Shown one piece after another: positions 1 to 8,088 of a DNA stretch of 64,000 nt. This DNA comes from Mycobacterium kansasii ATCC 12478. Lineage in GTDB: Bacteria; Actinomycetota; Actinomycetes; Mycobacteriales; Mycobacteriaceae. The notes beneath the pieces were generated by a model. It saw nothing but the letters and a program-made list of their open reading frames with translations. It searched no databases and had not been told where the DNA came from. The position numbers were made by a program, and so were the translations under genes. The DNA lies in NCBI RefSeq assembly GCF_000157895.3, contig NC_022663.1, forward strand, positions 4,154,001-4,218,000. Direction: 5' to 3'. The stretch's first letter is position 1. Every line of letters starts with the position of its first letter.

Positions 1-73
1 CCGGCATCGCTGCGATCCTCAAATGGCCTCATCTGCCGAGTGTGTCGCGATCTAACGCCCAGCGGAATGGAAT

Positions 74-113
74 TAGGTCCCTTGGGTGACTGACCACGGT
101 CCCTTCGGACCGG
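74..113. promoter_or_regulatory. Two tandem DosR-box-like palindromes
   Basis: Positions 97-112 form a perfect inverted repeat (CGGTCC, 4-nt spacer CTTC, GGACCG). A second, weaker copy (GGTCCCTTGGGTGA) lies at about 76-89. Spacing and base pattern resemble the DosR (DevR) dormancy-regulator box, and tandem boxes are usual at strongly induced DosR promoters. They sit about 155 nt upstream of the DUF2267 gene. A Rho-independent hairpin of an upstream gene is an alternative reading of the perfect repeat. Confidence 0.4.
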
Positions 114-268
114 CGGTGTCACGCCGCCGGCAGGGCGAACGACTGCGGAGATCGGTGACATGTTGTCGTCGCACTGGCTTTGTGCGGCGTTAGTAAGTAG
201 TGACTTTCGGCCCCTGGCGGGTGGAATGGCGGCCGGTGTGTGCTGGAGACAGCCGCGAGGAGGTAGTC

Positions 269-700
269 ATGCCCGCCAATACGAAGGTTTCGGCGCTCGA
301 CCATGCGATGCATGTTGCTCATACGTGGGTTAACGAAGTGGCCAATGAATTCGACACCGATGATCGCGAGTTCGCCTATGGAGTGCTGCGGGCATGGCTG
401 CATACACTTCGGGATCGGCTTCCAGTGGAGGCAGCTGCGCACTTTGCGGCCCAACTGCCGGACCTGATCAGGGGCGTCTTCTACGCGGGCTGGGATCCTG
501 GCGGCGTCCCGGTGAAGTACAACGCTGAGGCCTATATCGCCCGGTTTGCCCGTGAGGCGAACATCTCCCACAAGGACGTCGACAAGGCGGCTGGTGCGGT
601 TACCGCCGCGTTACTGCATTTCCTGCCACCGGCCCAGGTGGCCAAGGCTCTGGATCAGCTCCCGAACGAAATCCGGGTGCTGCTGCAGCCCCAGGCATAG
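269..700 (+). CDS. DUF2267 family protein
   Basis: The product has 143 residues. The N-terminal part (ALDHAMHVAHTWVNEVANEF) and the repeated helical pattern through DDREFAYGVLRAWLHTLRDRLP and AAHFAAQLPDLIRGVFYAGWDP match the all-helical DUF2267 fold, of unknown biochemical role and common among stress-induced mycobacterial proteins. I chose the ATG at 269 because GAGGAGG precedes it by about 6 nt; an in-frame extension to 200 has no such site. It lies alone on the plus strand, downstream of two palindromes that look like DosR boxes, which hints at hypoxia control (inference). Confidence 0.8.
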   Translation: MPANTKVSALDHAMHVAHTWVNEVANEFDTDDREFAYGVLRAWLHTLRDRLPVEAAAHFAAQLPDLIRGVFYAGWDPGGVPVKYNAEAYIARFAREANISHKDVDKAAGAVTAALLHFLPPAQVAKALDQLPNEIRVLLQPQA

Positions 701-786
701 CCGCGGCAGAACTTCAGCTGCGCATAGAATTCTGGGTCGGAAGTACTTCATCGCTGACCGTCGAGCTTGGTCGATCGAAGCGCCGA

Positions 787-1179
787 TCAACATTCGGCAG
801 CTGGCGTAGGCGTATGTCTTCCGTCGGTGAGCCGCACGACATATGTGCGGTCGGCACGATGATACTCAACCGTGCCGCCCTCGACGATCATCCCAACCAG
901 CGCATTGCCGTCCTCGAAGAAGTACGCGTCGCCTTCTTGGCGCATGGAATCGATGTGGCAACCGGGCACAATCACGACGCTCCTGCGGGGATCATCGGTA
1001 AGGACCAGGATCCTCGCACCGCGTTCCACCGCTGTCTTCGCCGTTGCGTTCTGCCCCGCCTTCCTGGCTACGGGGTGCGCTACGGCCTTCTTTGCTTTGG
1101 CGGTCGTCTTCTTGACGGCGGTCTTCTTGGCGCTCGTCTTCTTCTGCGGCTTCTGTTGTTCCGTGGCGTGCTCAGCCAT
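787..1179 (-). CDS. Small protein with histone-H1-like lysine-rich tail
   Basis: The product has 130 residues. Residues 1-50 are a low-complexity Lys/Ala/Thr tail with repeated AKK, VKK and AKAKK steps, like eukaryotic H1 or the tail of mycobacterial HupB. Residues 52-125 are a compact, mostly beta domain (ARILVLTDDPRRSVVIVPG, then VEYHRADRTYVVRLTDG) that I do not recognise. AGAGGA lies about 8 nt before the ATG. The tail suggests nucleic-acid binding, and the folded domain could bind a ligand or oligomerise; both are inferences. It is one of several small genes grouped with hrp1. Confidence 0.65.
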   Translation of the reverse strand: MAEHATEQQKPQKKTSAKKTAVKKTTAKAKKAVAHPVARKAGQNATAKTAVERGARILVLTDDPRRSVVIVPGCHIDSMRQEGDAYFFEDGNALVGMIVEGGTVEYHRADRTYVVRLTDGRHTPTPAAEC

Positions 1180-1347
1180 TGGTGTTTTCCTCTCTATGAA
1201 TCACCGGTTGCTGTAATGACACAATGTCGCCGCGGCCACGCCGCTGTTCATTCCTCATCCAGAAGCGTTGTCGGACAACACATTAGTGTTCTCCTGTACC
1301 CGCCTGAAGCCCCTTCGGCGCACCTGTTCGACGACCCGGACGACTGG

Positions 1348-1515
1348 CTAGCTTGGCGGAACGTGTTCCCCGGGACGTGGACATTCGCCGGGAACATGGA
1401 TGAGGACTGCGCTGTCTTCGGACGTTGCGGCTTGGCCGCGGCGATGCACGGTGATGTAGAGCCATCCGGCTTCAATCGGCTGTTTGCAGCGTGCGCATTG
1501 CGGGTGGGCAACCAT
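1348..1515 (-). CDS. 55-residue CxxC protein
   Basis: This short frame starts at an ATG preceded by GGAAGTGAGGAGCAT, a good ribosome-binding site, and ends at TAG. The product opens MVAHPQCARCKQPIEAGWLY and continues with ITVHRRGQAA and a third cysteine near residue 45 (GECPRPG). Cys7 and Cys10 form a CxxC knuckle that could bind zinc or be redox active. It lies between the lysine-tailed protein and hrp1, all on the minus strand. I do not recognise a family. A sensible start, a plausible knuckle and the DosR-type neighbourhood support it being real. Confidence 0.55.
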   Translation of the reverse strand: MVAHPQCARCKQPIEAGWLYITVHRRGQAATSEDSAVLIHVPGECPRPGEHVPPS

Positions 1516-1618
1516 ATGCTCCTCACTTCCCAGGCCTCACTGTGTCCACCATCGGTTCACGGGTGGGCGACTTCCCGTCTTCGATGAACACTCATGGCTT
1601 GCCATCTGCTCCGAGGGG

Positions 1619-2053
1619 TCAGCGACTGGTGATCGCTTGCTGTGCGCAGATCGCTTTGACGAATTGGGCTATTGCGTGTTCCGGTAAGTGCCGGGCGATG
1701 TCGGCTTCGGAGACGATGCCCACCAGCCGGTGATCCTCGATGACCGGCAGCCGTCGCACCTGATGCTCTTCCATCACGTTGAGCATCCCTTCGATGCTGG
1801 CGTCGGCCTCGACATGATAGGTGCTGCCCTGGGCCAGTTCGCTGGCGGTCATCGTGTTCGGGTCGTGGCCGGCGGCAATGCATTTGGTGACGATGTCGCG
1901 GTCGGTGATCATGCCGTGCAGGCGGTCGTCGTCCCCGCAGATCGGCAGGGCGCCCACCCCCAGATCACGCATGTGCCGGGCCGCAGCGGCGAGGGTCTCA
2001 TGTTCGCCGATACAGGTCGCTCCGATGTGCATGATGTCTTTGGCGGTGCTCAT
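1619..2053 (-). CDS. hrp1: Hypoxic response protein 1 (two CBS domains)
   Basis: The product has 144 residues and two tandem CBS domains, about 8-65 and 72-130. Signature segments such as GALPICGDDDRLHGMITDRD and NVMEEHQVRRLPVIEDHRLV match M. tuberculosis Hrp1 (Rv2626c), a strongly DosR-induced protein that can be secreted and affects host responses. Start at 2053: AGGAG lies 7-8 nt before this ATG, and the N-terminus MSTAKDIM matches the family. The frame stays open to 2119 but nothing supports that extension. A DosR-like box lies about 85-100 nt upstream. Confidence 0.95.
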   Translation of the reverse strand: MSTAKDIMHIGATCIGEHETLAAAARHMRDLGVGALPICGDDDRLHGMITDRDIVTKCIAAGHDPNTMTASELAQGSTYHVEADASIEGMLNVMEEHQVRRLPVIEDHRLVGIVSEADIARHLPEHAIAQFVKAICAQQAITSR

Positions 2054-2134
2054 GGCATTTCTCCTGTAACTTCGGTAACGCTCGGCTTTCGACGGTGCGG
2101 CAGTCTGAAATCTAGACATGCCGATCGCGCCGTT

Positions 2135-2154
2135 CTAGGGCCATTGGGCCTTCG
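2135..2154 (-). promoter_or_regulatory. Putative DosR box upstream of hrp1
   Basis: CTAGGGCCATTGGGCCTTCG has the GGNCCATTGGNCC core of DosR operators and lies about 85-100 nt before the hrp1 ATG. hrp1 is a DosR target in M. tuberculosis, so the assignment is reasonable, although the match is by eye. Confidence 0.5.
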
Positions 2155-2323
2155 GGGCGACAACATTGGGCCCGGAAAAGTGCCGCGCCGACGGGCGAGT
2201 CGGTGCCGAGGCGCCGCCGTCACCCGCTCGACGTGAGCCCGCACAGCAGCAAGAGCACCGCCAGCGGCGGCCACAACGAAAACAGATCGAGCGTCAGCGT
2301 GACGACCAGCAGCATGGTGCGCC

Positions 2324-2526
2324 GGCTCAGCCACCGTGCCAGGCCGCTGGTATCTGGACGCGTCCTGGACCACCAAGCCCGAACCGGTGGTTAGGCTGAC
2401 CAATTGCGCGACGCCAACGTGCTCGGTGTCGATCTGAACGCCGGTCATCTCGCCGCCGCCGTCCTGGACCCCGCGGGTAACCCGGTCGGTGAGCCCGTCA
2501 CGATCGATGTTCAGACGGCCGGTTGA
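2324..2526 (+). pseudogene. Remnant of an IS605/IS607-type TnpB-like gene
   Basis: Two adjacent plus-strand segments in different frames read as one TnpB-like protein. At about 2345-2398 the frame gives RWYLDASWTTKPEPVVRL; at 2404-2523 it gives LRDANVLGVDLNAGHLAAAV followed by LDPAGNPVGEPVTIDVQTAG and a TGA. The GVDLNAGHLA segment matches the first RuvC-like strand and aspartate of the actinobacterial OrfB/TnpB family. The rest of the gene, including the zinc finger and last catalytic acid, is absent, so this is a frameshifted fragment. No ends, guide RNA or tnpA are visible. Confidence 0.65.
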
Positions 2527-2737
2527 GGATGCGAGCGGGCACTCCACCGGCCAGACCTGCGCAGCCATCGGGAACCACACGACGGTGCCGTAGTTATGGC
2601 TCACCGCCACGCCCACAACGACGACCAGGCATGCCGGTCCACCGGAGAACACCCCACCGTCAGCGACCAACACCGTTCGGGCCGCATAGGATTCACTCCC
2701 GATCAGTACTGAGGATCGGTTTGTGGCCGAAACCGGA
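2527..2737. other. Intergenic decay region
   Basis: Between the TnpB remnant and the pncB stop I see no convincing gene. A 38-codon histidine-rich frame (2596-2712, plus strand) lacks a ribosome-binding site and is not called. Confidence 0.4.
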
Positions 2738-4102
2738 TCAGCTCGGTTGCGACCCCCGCGTTGCCCTGCCGGAGCGCCGTATCCGCTCGAGTTCGCTCAC
2801 CACGGCGTCGCTGACGACCACCGGGTACGTGTAGCCGATGTCGTCGAGCGAACGAAGCTCCGGCGGCAGCGCGTCGGTTTGCTGGCGCGCCCGGTCGCGC
2901 GCGGCCGCCAGGTCGGACACGTGCCGCGCGAGACGCCGGCCCTTGCTCATGATGGGCACCAACAACGGCTCACCGGGCAGCTTTTCGTCGTGCCGGCCGA
3001 GCAGGTCGCCGGTGAAGACCCCATGCTCGAGGCTGCGCAACACCTGCTTGCGTCCCGGATAGATCACCTTGCCGCTGGACAACTTGGTGCGGCCGATGCC
3101 GTCGTATTCCACCAGCTTGTAGGCCATGTCGAGGGCGGGCGCGTCGGCTGCGACGACCAAGTTGGTGCCGACGCCGAAGCCGTCGATCGGGCAGCCTGCA
3201 GCCAACAGCGCGGCGATGCGGTGCTCGTCGAGGCCCGACGAGGCGAAGATCTCGACCCGGTTGAGACCCGCGGCGTCCAGCCGGGCGCGCGCCGCCTTCG
3301 ACAGTGCGCCGAGGTCTCCCGAATCCAGCCGGACCGCCCGCACGTCGAAGCGATCGCCGAGTCGTCGCGCCAGCTCGATGACGCGATCGACGCCGCGCAG
3401 CGTGTCGTAGGTGTCGACGAGCAGCGTGGTGCCGGGGTAGAGGCGGGCAAACGTGTCGAAGGCGTCGATCTCGTTGTCGAAGGCTTGCACATAGCTGTGC
3501 GCCATCGTGCCGAACGCGGGAATCCCGTAGTGGCGGGCCGCCAGAAGATTCGACGTGCCCGCCGCACCGGCAAGGTAGCTGGTGCGCGCCACCTTCAGGG
3601 CCGCATCGGCGCCGTGAGCGCGCCGGGCGCCGAAGTCCACCACCGGCCGTCCGCGGGCGGCGCCGACCACCCGCGCGGCCTTGCTTGCGAGCACACTTTG
3701 CAGGTGAACCTGGTTCAGCACAAAGGTTTCGACGAGCTGCGCTTCGATGATCGGCGCGATCACCGCGACAATCGGCTCGTTCGGAAAGACCACGGTTCCT
3801 TCCGGCACCGCCCAGACTTCTCCGGTGAAGCGCACGCCGGCGAGCCACCGCAGGAACTCGTCGGAGAACTGGCCCAGGCTGCGCAGGTAGTCCAGATCTT
3901 GTTCGTCGAATCGATACGATTCGAGGAAGTCGACCACGTCGGACAGGCCGGCGGCCACGATGTACGACCGGCTCGGTGGGAGCTTGCGGAAGAACGTCTC
4001 GAAAACCGCCGTGCCCGACATTGCTTGGGCCCAGTAGGCCTGCGCCATCGCCACCTGATACAGGTCGGTGAACAGCGCCCCGATGTCCTGACGGATCGCC
4101 AT
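2738..4102 (-). CDS. pncB: Nicotinate phosphoribosyltransferase
   Basis: The product has 454 residues and joins nicotinate to PRPP to form nicotinate mononucleotide in NAD salvage (Preiss-Handler pathway). The family N-terminus is clear (FTDLYQVAMAQAYWAQAMSG), as are QVHLQSVLASKAARVV, the catalytic-histidine segment GTMAHSYVQAF, VDTYDTLRGVDRVI and the phosphate-binding VRLDSGDLG. It most resembles M. tuberculosis PncB2 (Rv0573c), which belongs to the DosR regulon. Only 96 nt separate it from the upstream ANTAR gene on the same strand, so co-transcription is possible. Confidence 0.93.
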   Translation of the reverse strand: MAIRQDIGALFTDLYQVAMAQAYWAQAMSGTAVFETFFRKLPPSRSYIVAAGLSDVVDFLESYRFDEQDLDYLRSLGQFSDEFLRWLAGVRFTGEVWAVPEGTVVFPNEPIVAVIAPIIEAQLVETFVLNQVHLQSVLASKAARVVGAARGRPVVDFGARRAHGADAALKVARTSYLAGAAGTSNLLAARHYGIPAFGTMAHSYVQAFDNEIDAFDTFARLYPGTTLLVDTYDTLRGVDRVIELARRLGDRFDVRAVRLDSGDLGALSKAARARLDAAGLNRVEIFASSGLDEHRIAALLAAGCPIDGFGVGTNLVVAADAPALDMAYKLVEYDGIGRTKLSSGKVIYPGRKQVLRSLEHGVFTGDLLGRHDEKLPGEPLLVPIMSKGRRLARHVSDLAAARDRARQQTDALPPELRSLDDIGYTYPVVVSDAVVSELERIRRSGRATRGSQPS

Positions 4103-4198
4103 GGCTGCCGGTTATCCCTTGCTCATCGCTCGCGACATCAACGACCCTGGGCGAGAACCGGATCGACGCCGATCATCGTTGGCGCCCAATAAGTTTGA

Positions 4199-4513
4199 CT
4201 AATTCGATTGCGGCGCTGGTTCGCCGTACCGATCCTGCCCGGACCTGGCCAACAGGTCGCCCCAGGCGCGGCTCACGGCAGCCACGACCGCGTCGTCAAC
4301 GTCGTACGTGACATCGTTCTCGGCGATCGCCACCAACCCGTGGGCCAATTCCATCGGGGCCACATTGTGCTGCTTGGCCGTTTGCACGATGTCGCTGAAG
4401 GCCTCGTCGAGGCTGCAATGCCGCAGCGCAACCAGCACGCCCTCGGCGGCGCCGAGCCTTCGCTGGCCACCGCGCCGAGCATCGCGCGCGCGGTCGGTCT
4501 GTCGTAGTTCCAC
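4199..4513 (-). CDS. Small ANTAR-domain protein
   Basis: The product has 104 residues from a GTG at 4513 preceded by AAGGGAG at 8-9 nt; an upstream in-frame ATG at 4609 is unsupported. Residues about 25-75 (LGAAEGVLVALRHCSLDEAF, then VQTAKQHNVAPMELAHGLV) show the three-helix pattern of ANTAR, an RNA-binding antitermination module. There is no sensor domain, so it may act as a stand-alone RNA binder or be driven by expression level. It sits between ald and pncB on the same strand. Confidence 0.65.
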   Translation of the reverse strand: MELRQTDRARDARRGGQRRLGAAEGVLVALRHCSLDEAFSDIVQTAKQHNVAPMELAHGLVAIAENDVTYDVDDAVVAAVSRAWGDLLARSGQDRYGEPAPQSN

Positions 4514-4592
4514 CGTGTGCTCCCTTGTTGGTGATGCTCTCGATAGTGGCCAGCCGTGTCGTCGCGTGGGCAGAGTCATAAGGCCCATCAAC

Positions 4593-4610
4593 GTGGGGCC
4601 GAAGGGCACC
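4593..4610 (-). promoter_or_regulatory. DosR-box-like site upstream of the ANTAR gene
   Basis: On the minus strand this reads GGTGCCCTTCGGCCCCAC, resembling the CCNTTCGGNCC core of DosR operators. It lies about 80 nt before the ANTAR start, and pncB lies downstream. The match is imperfect and judged by eye. Confidence 0.3.
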
Positions 4611-4655
4611 CGGTGCCGGCCCGACCTGCCCGACCGGCCTAAGCCGCCCGAACGG

Positions 4656-5771
4656 TCAGCTCAACAGCTGCGCCGGATCGGTGAACGGCAACCCCAGATC
4701 GGCGCCCACCTCGTCGCTGAGCAGCAAACCCTCGTGGGTGGACAGGCCGTTAGCCAGCGCGACATCGGACCGGCATGCGGCCTGCCAGCCCTGGTCCGCC
4801 AGCTTGAGCACATAGGGCAGCGTCGCGTTGGTCAGCGCGAACGTGGATGTCCGCGGCACCGCGCCGGGCATGTTGGCCACGCAGTAGAACACCGTGTCGT
4901 GCACACGAAACGTGGGCTCGTCGTGGGTGGTGGGCCGGGAGTCCTCGAAGCAACCGCCCTGGTCGATCGAGACATCGAGCAGCACCGCGCCCGGTTTCAT
5001 CTGCGCCACAAGCGAATTCGACACGAGTCTGGGTGCCTTGTGCCCGGGAACCAGGACCGCGCCGATCACCAGGTCGGCCCGCTTGACCGCACCCTCGAGT
5101 TCGAGGCCGGTCGAGTAGCGGGTGCGGATCCGGCCGCCGAACTCGGCGTCGAGCTGGCGCAGCCGTTCGATATTCACGTCCAGCACGGTCACGTGGGCGC
5201 CCATCCCGCTGGCCACTCGTGCCGCGTTGTAGCCCACGGTGCCGGCGCCGATCACGACCACGTCGGCCGGCCCCGTGCCCGGCACTCCGCCCATCACGAT
5301 GCCGCGGCCGCCGGCCGGCTTCATCAGATGGTAGGCCCCCACCTGGGCGCCCAGCCGGCCGGCGACCTCACTCATCGGGGCCAGCAACGGCAGCTCGCCG
5401 TCGACGGTCTGGACGGTCTCGTAGGCAATCGACGTCACCCCCGAACGCAGCAGTGCTTCGGTGCACGGCAACGACGCGGCAAGGTGCAGATAGGTGAACA
5501 GGATCTGTCCGCGGCGCAGCAGCCCATACTCGATCTCGATGGGCTCCTTGACCTTCAGCAGCAGCTCCGCTGCGGCCCACACTCCTTCGGCGGCGTCGGC
5601 GACCTGGGCGCCGGCAGCGACGTAGTCGGCGTCGGCAATCGACGATCCCTCGCCGGCGCCGGCCTGGATGGTGACCTGATGGCCCCGACGGGTCAGTTCC
5701 CTGACGCCGGCCGGGGTGATGGCGACGCGGAACTCATTGTTCTTGGTCTCGGTCGGGACGCCGACTCGCAT
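4656..5771 (-). CDS. ald: Alanine dehydrogenase
   Basis: The product has 371 residues, the length of M. tuberculosis Ald (Rv2780). It interconverts L-alanine and pyruvate plus ammonia using NAD(H), and in mycobacteria helps reoxidise NADH and assimilate nitrogen under low oxygen. The N-terminus MRVGVPTETKNNEFRVAITP, the substrate-binding KVKEP, catalytic HLAAS and the NAD-binding VVVIGAGTVGYNAARVASGMG are intact. AGGAG lies 7-8 nt before the ATG. No adjacent AldR-type regulator is present, and the gene is not next to pncB in M. tuberculosis, so this position reflects rearrangement. Confidence 0.97.
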   Translation of the reverse strand: MRVGVPTETKNNEFRVAITPAGVRELTRRGHQVTIQAGAGEGSSIADADYVAAGAQVADAAEGVWAAAELLLKVKEPIEIEYGLLRRGQILFTYLHLAASLPCTEALLRSGVTSIAYETVQTVDGELPLLAPMSEVAGRLGAQVGAYHLMKPAGGRGIVMGGVPGTGPADVVVIGAGTVGYNAARVASGMGAHVTVLDVNIERLRQLDAEFGGRIRTRYSTGLELEGAVKRADLVIGAVLVPGHKAPRLVSNSLVAQMKPGAVLLDVSIDQGGCFEDSRPTTHDEPTFRVHDTVFYCVANMPGAVPRTSTFALTNATLPYVLKLADQGWQAACRSDVALANGLSTHEGLLLSDEVGADLGLPFTDPAQLLS

Positions 5772-5846
5772 GGCAGCTCCTGGGGTTGGTCGATGACGCC
5801 GACGACCCTATCCGGCAGGTGCCGCCGCCTCGGCAGTGGTGTGGCC

Positions 5847-7004
5847 TCAGCCCCGCGCCGCTACCGGGGAATGGGTGTCCCCGGCTGAGGACACCTCGAG
5901 CAGATCGTCGGGCCCGGCGGTGACCCGAATCCCGAACCTGCGGCTGACGTGTTCGATGGTGCGGCGTAACCACTCGGTGTCGGTCGAGGTGGCCCGGTGC
6001 AGGCGCATCTGCTTAACCCGCAGCGGAATCATCTTCAGCGAGAACAATTTTCCCGTCGCAGGATCGGTGGAGGCCAAATACAGCAGCCGAAGTTCGCCGC
6101 GGAACGACTCGTGCCCGCCGATGCCCTCGTAGTCGTCGATGACGTCACCACACCCGTACAGGATCGGTTTGCCGCGGTAGATCTCGATCGGCCTGGGATG
6201 GTGCGACGAGTGGCCGTGCACGATATCGACGCCGGCGTCGATCAGTCGGTGTGCGAATGCGATTTCACTCGGTGCTACCGCGTAGCCCCAATTGGATCCC
6301 CAGTGCACCGAGACGACGGTGACACCATCGCCTTTGCCGTCGCCTTCACCGGCCAGCACCTGTGCCGCGACGTCATCGGCGGCCTCGCGTTGCGACGGAT
6401 CACGAACTAGCCAGACACCGGGCCGGTGGTGTTGCGCGGCCCAGGATTCGGGGACCCCGCTGGATGTGGTCGCGACCGAGCCGATGATGACCCGGTGCCG
6501 GTCGCCTACCGTGACCACCGCCGGGCGGCGCGCGGTGGGCAGGTCGGGGCCCGCCCCGGCGCCCCGGATGCCGGCGGCGGCGAGAGCCGCGACGGTGTCG
6601 GTCAGCCCCTGGTAGCCGAAGTCGAGAATGTGGTTGTTGGCCAGCGCGCATGCGTCCGGTCGCAACGCCGTCAGCACTGCCATGTTATCCGGATGCATCC
6701 GGTAACACACCGGCTTGCGGTCGGCGAATTCACTGCCGGTGGTGATCGTCGTTTCCAGATTGACCACGCGGACGTCGGTGCCGACGTCGTCGAGGACATC
6801 GAGCACCTCACCCCACGGCCACCGCCAATCGACGGGACGCGGAATCGGCCCGTTCACCCGCTCGGCCAGGCGGACATACCCCGTCGCATCCCGCAGGTAC
6901 CGCTCACGCAATTCCGGGTTGCCCGGGTGCGCCAGGATCTGATCGACACCACGGCCGAGCATGACGTCGCCGCCCAGCAGCATCGTCATCACATCAGAGA
7001 CCAC
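5847..7004 (-). CDS. CapA/PgsA-like metallophosphoesterase-fold protein
   Basis: The product has 385 residues if it starts at the GTG at 7004 (VVSDVMTMLLGGDVMLGRGV), which best fits the homologue M. tuberculosis Rv0574c; the frame stays open to 7304 but that extension reads as shadow. The family motifs GGDVMLGRGVDQ, NLETTIT, LANNHILDFGYQG, VSVHWGSNWGY and HGHSSHHPRPIEIY are all present. CapA-type proteins are tied to poly-gamma-glutamate or cell-envelope synthesis, but the substrate is unknown here. No signal peptide is obvious. In M. tuberculosis the homologue neighbours pncB2 in the DosR regulon. Confidence 0.88.
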   Translation of the reverse strand: MVSDVMTMLLGGDVMLGRGVDQILAHPGNPELRERYLRDATGYVRLAERVNGPIPRPVDWRWPWGEVLDVLDDVGTDVRVVNLETTITTGSEFADRKPVCYRMHPDNMAVLTALRPDACALANNHILDFGYQGLTDTVAALAAAGIRGAGAGPDLPTARRPAVVTVGDRHRVIIGSVATTSSGVPESWAAQHHRPGVWLVRDPSQREAADDVAAQVLAGEGDGKGDGVTVVSVHWGSNWGYAVAPSEIAFAHRLIDAGVDIVHGHSSHHPRPIEIYRGKPILYGCGDVIDDYEGIGGHESFRGELRLLYLASTDPATGKLFSLKMIPLRVKQMRLHRATSTDTEWLRRTIEHVSRRFGIRVTAGPDDLLEVSSAGDTHSPVAARG

Positions 7005-7035
7005 GCCGAACCACCGCCGTCCACAGTCAATCGGA

Positions 7036-7052
7036 ACACCGCACTTCGGTGT
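7036..7052. promoter_or_regulatory. Short inverted repeat between divergent genes
   Basis: ACACCG and CGGTGT flank CACTT in the roughly 110-nt gap between the divergent CapA-like and Mut7-C genes. It could be an operator or a small hairpin in either leader. Confidence 0.25.
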
Positions 7053-7112
7053 ACAGACCGGCAAGGTGCTCCGCAAGCCGGGCGGGCACCGCCGCACGGT
7101 AGAACATGAGGA

Positions 7113-7883
7113 GTGGTCGGTTACGTGGATGTGCGGGCCTACGCGGAACTCAACGACTTCGTTGACCCGGAGTCGCGCGGTCTGACTGTGCGCCGACCGT
7201 TCCGCAGCCATCAGACGGTCAAGGATGTCCTGGAAGCGATGGGCATTCCGCATACCGAGGTGGACCTCATCCTGGTGAACGGTCAGCCAGCTGATTTCAG
7301 CCACCGGCCTTCCGCGGGGGACCGCATTGCCGCCTACCCGATGTTCGAGGCGCTCGACATCGAGTCGACGACCCGGCTGCGTCCGGTGCCCTTGCGTAAT
7401 CCGCGGTTTGTCGTCGATGTGAACCTCGGCCGGCTGGCGCGCCTGCTTCGGCTGCTCGGATTGGACGTGTGGTGGTCAAGCGCCGCCGATGACCCGACGC
7501 TGGTTGACGTCAGCGTGTCGAAGCAGCGAATCCTGTTGACCCGCGACCGCGGTCTGTTGAAGCGCCGCGCCGTCACCCACGGGTTGTTCGTCCACTCCCA
7601 GAATCCCGAGGAGCAGACACTCGAAGTGATCCGGCGACTGGACTTGCGACAACGCCTGGCGCCGTTCACCCGGTGCGTGCGATGCAACGGCAGGCTGGCC
7701 GCGGTTTCCAAGGACGAGGTGATGGACCGTCTCGAGCCGCTGACCCGCCGCTACTACCAGGAATTCAACCGCTGCCCGGACTGCGGCCGGATCTATTGGG
7801 CCGGTTCACATCATGCGCGGCTGGTCCGCCAGGTCGAAAGGCTCCTCGACCGGCTGGCTACCGATGCGGCTCCGGGAGACTGA
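7113..7883 (+). CDS. Mut7-C RNase-fold protein with ubiquitin-like N-terminus
   Basis: The product has 256 residues. Residues 1-90 fit the Mut7-C ubiquitin-like (ThiS/MoaD-type) domain, with the VNGQPADFSHRPSAGDRIA loop. Residues 95-245 form the Mut7-C PIN-related domain: FVVDVNLGRLARLLRLLGLD, then LLTRDRGLL, and a zinc ribbon from CVRCNG and CPDCGRIYWAGSHH. The family is predicted to have RNase activity. It corresponds to M. tuberculosis Rv0579. Start is a GTG with GAGGA just upstream. Confidence 0.9.
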   Translation: MVGYVDVRAYAELNDFVDPESRGLTVRRPFRSHQTVKDVLEAMGIPHTEVDLILVNGQPADFSHRPSAGDRIAAYPMFEALDIESTTRLRPVPLRNPRFVVDVNLGRLARLLRLLGLDVWWSSAADDPTLVDVSVSKQRILLTRDRGLLKRRAVTHGLFVHSQNPEEQTLEVIRRLDLRQRLAPFTRCVRCNGRLAAVSKDEVMDRLEPLTRRYYQEFNRCPDCGRIYWAGSHHARLVRQVERLLDRLATDAAPGD

Positions 7884-8088
7884 AGGTGGGCACGGTGGTT
7901 TGCTGGATACAGGATTGATCGACGTCGCGGTTCGGGTCGGCCAGAAACGCCGTCATGATCGACTGGGCGCAGGCCGAAGTGGGCAGCACGCCGAGCGTCG
8001 GATCTGCCGAGCCCCACGCGCCACACTCGCGGAAGATCCAGCTTCCGGTCGGCGCGATCCGCAGCACCGAATCGGGTAGCCCGGGCAT
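7858..8088 (-). CDS. Possible small cysteine-containing protein (hypothetical)
   Basis: A 76-codon frame begins MPGLPDSVLRIAPTGSWIFR and includes RECGAWGSADPTLGVLPTSA and DPNRDVDQSCIQQTT. The pattern (paired cysteines, WIFRECGAWG) looks like a small exported mycobacterial protein, but in this frame there is no signal peptide: the upstream codons hit a TGA. A neighbouring frame upstream reads SMLSVALAASGP, signal-like, so it may be a frameshifted gene spanning about 7858-8195. It overlaps the last 26 nt of the convergent Mut7-C gene. Confidence 0.35.
   Translation of the reverse strand: MPGLPDSVLRIAPTGSWIFRECGAWGSADPTLGVLPTSACAQSIMTAFLADPNRDVDQSCIQQTTVPTFSLPEPHR

Noticed and set aside
2219..2394. 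Hydrophobic minus-strand segment (WLSRRTMLLVVTLTLDLFSL) overlapping the TnpB remnant
   Set aside because: It has a stop just upstream and no start site, and the antisense TnpB reading explains the region better.
2596..2712. 38-codon histidine-rich ORF MAHRHAHNDD
   Set aside because: No ribosome-binding site, no family match, and it lies in decayed sequence.
2723..4192. Long plus-strand ORF over pncB
   Set aside because: It is antisense to a clear pncB and reads as a high-GC shadow.
4579..4598. AGGCCCATCAACGTGGGG as a second DosR box
   Set aside because: The spacing and core deviate too far from the other boxes.
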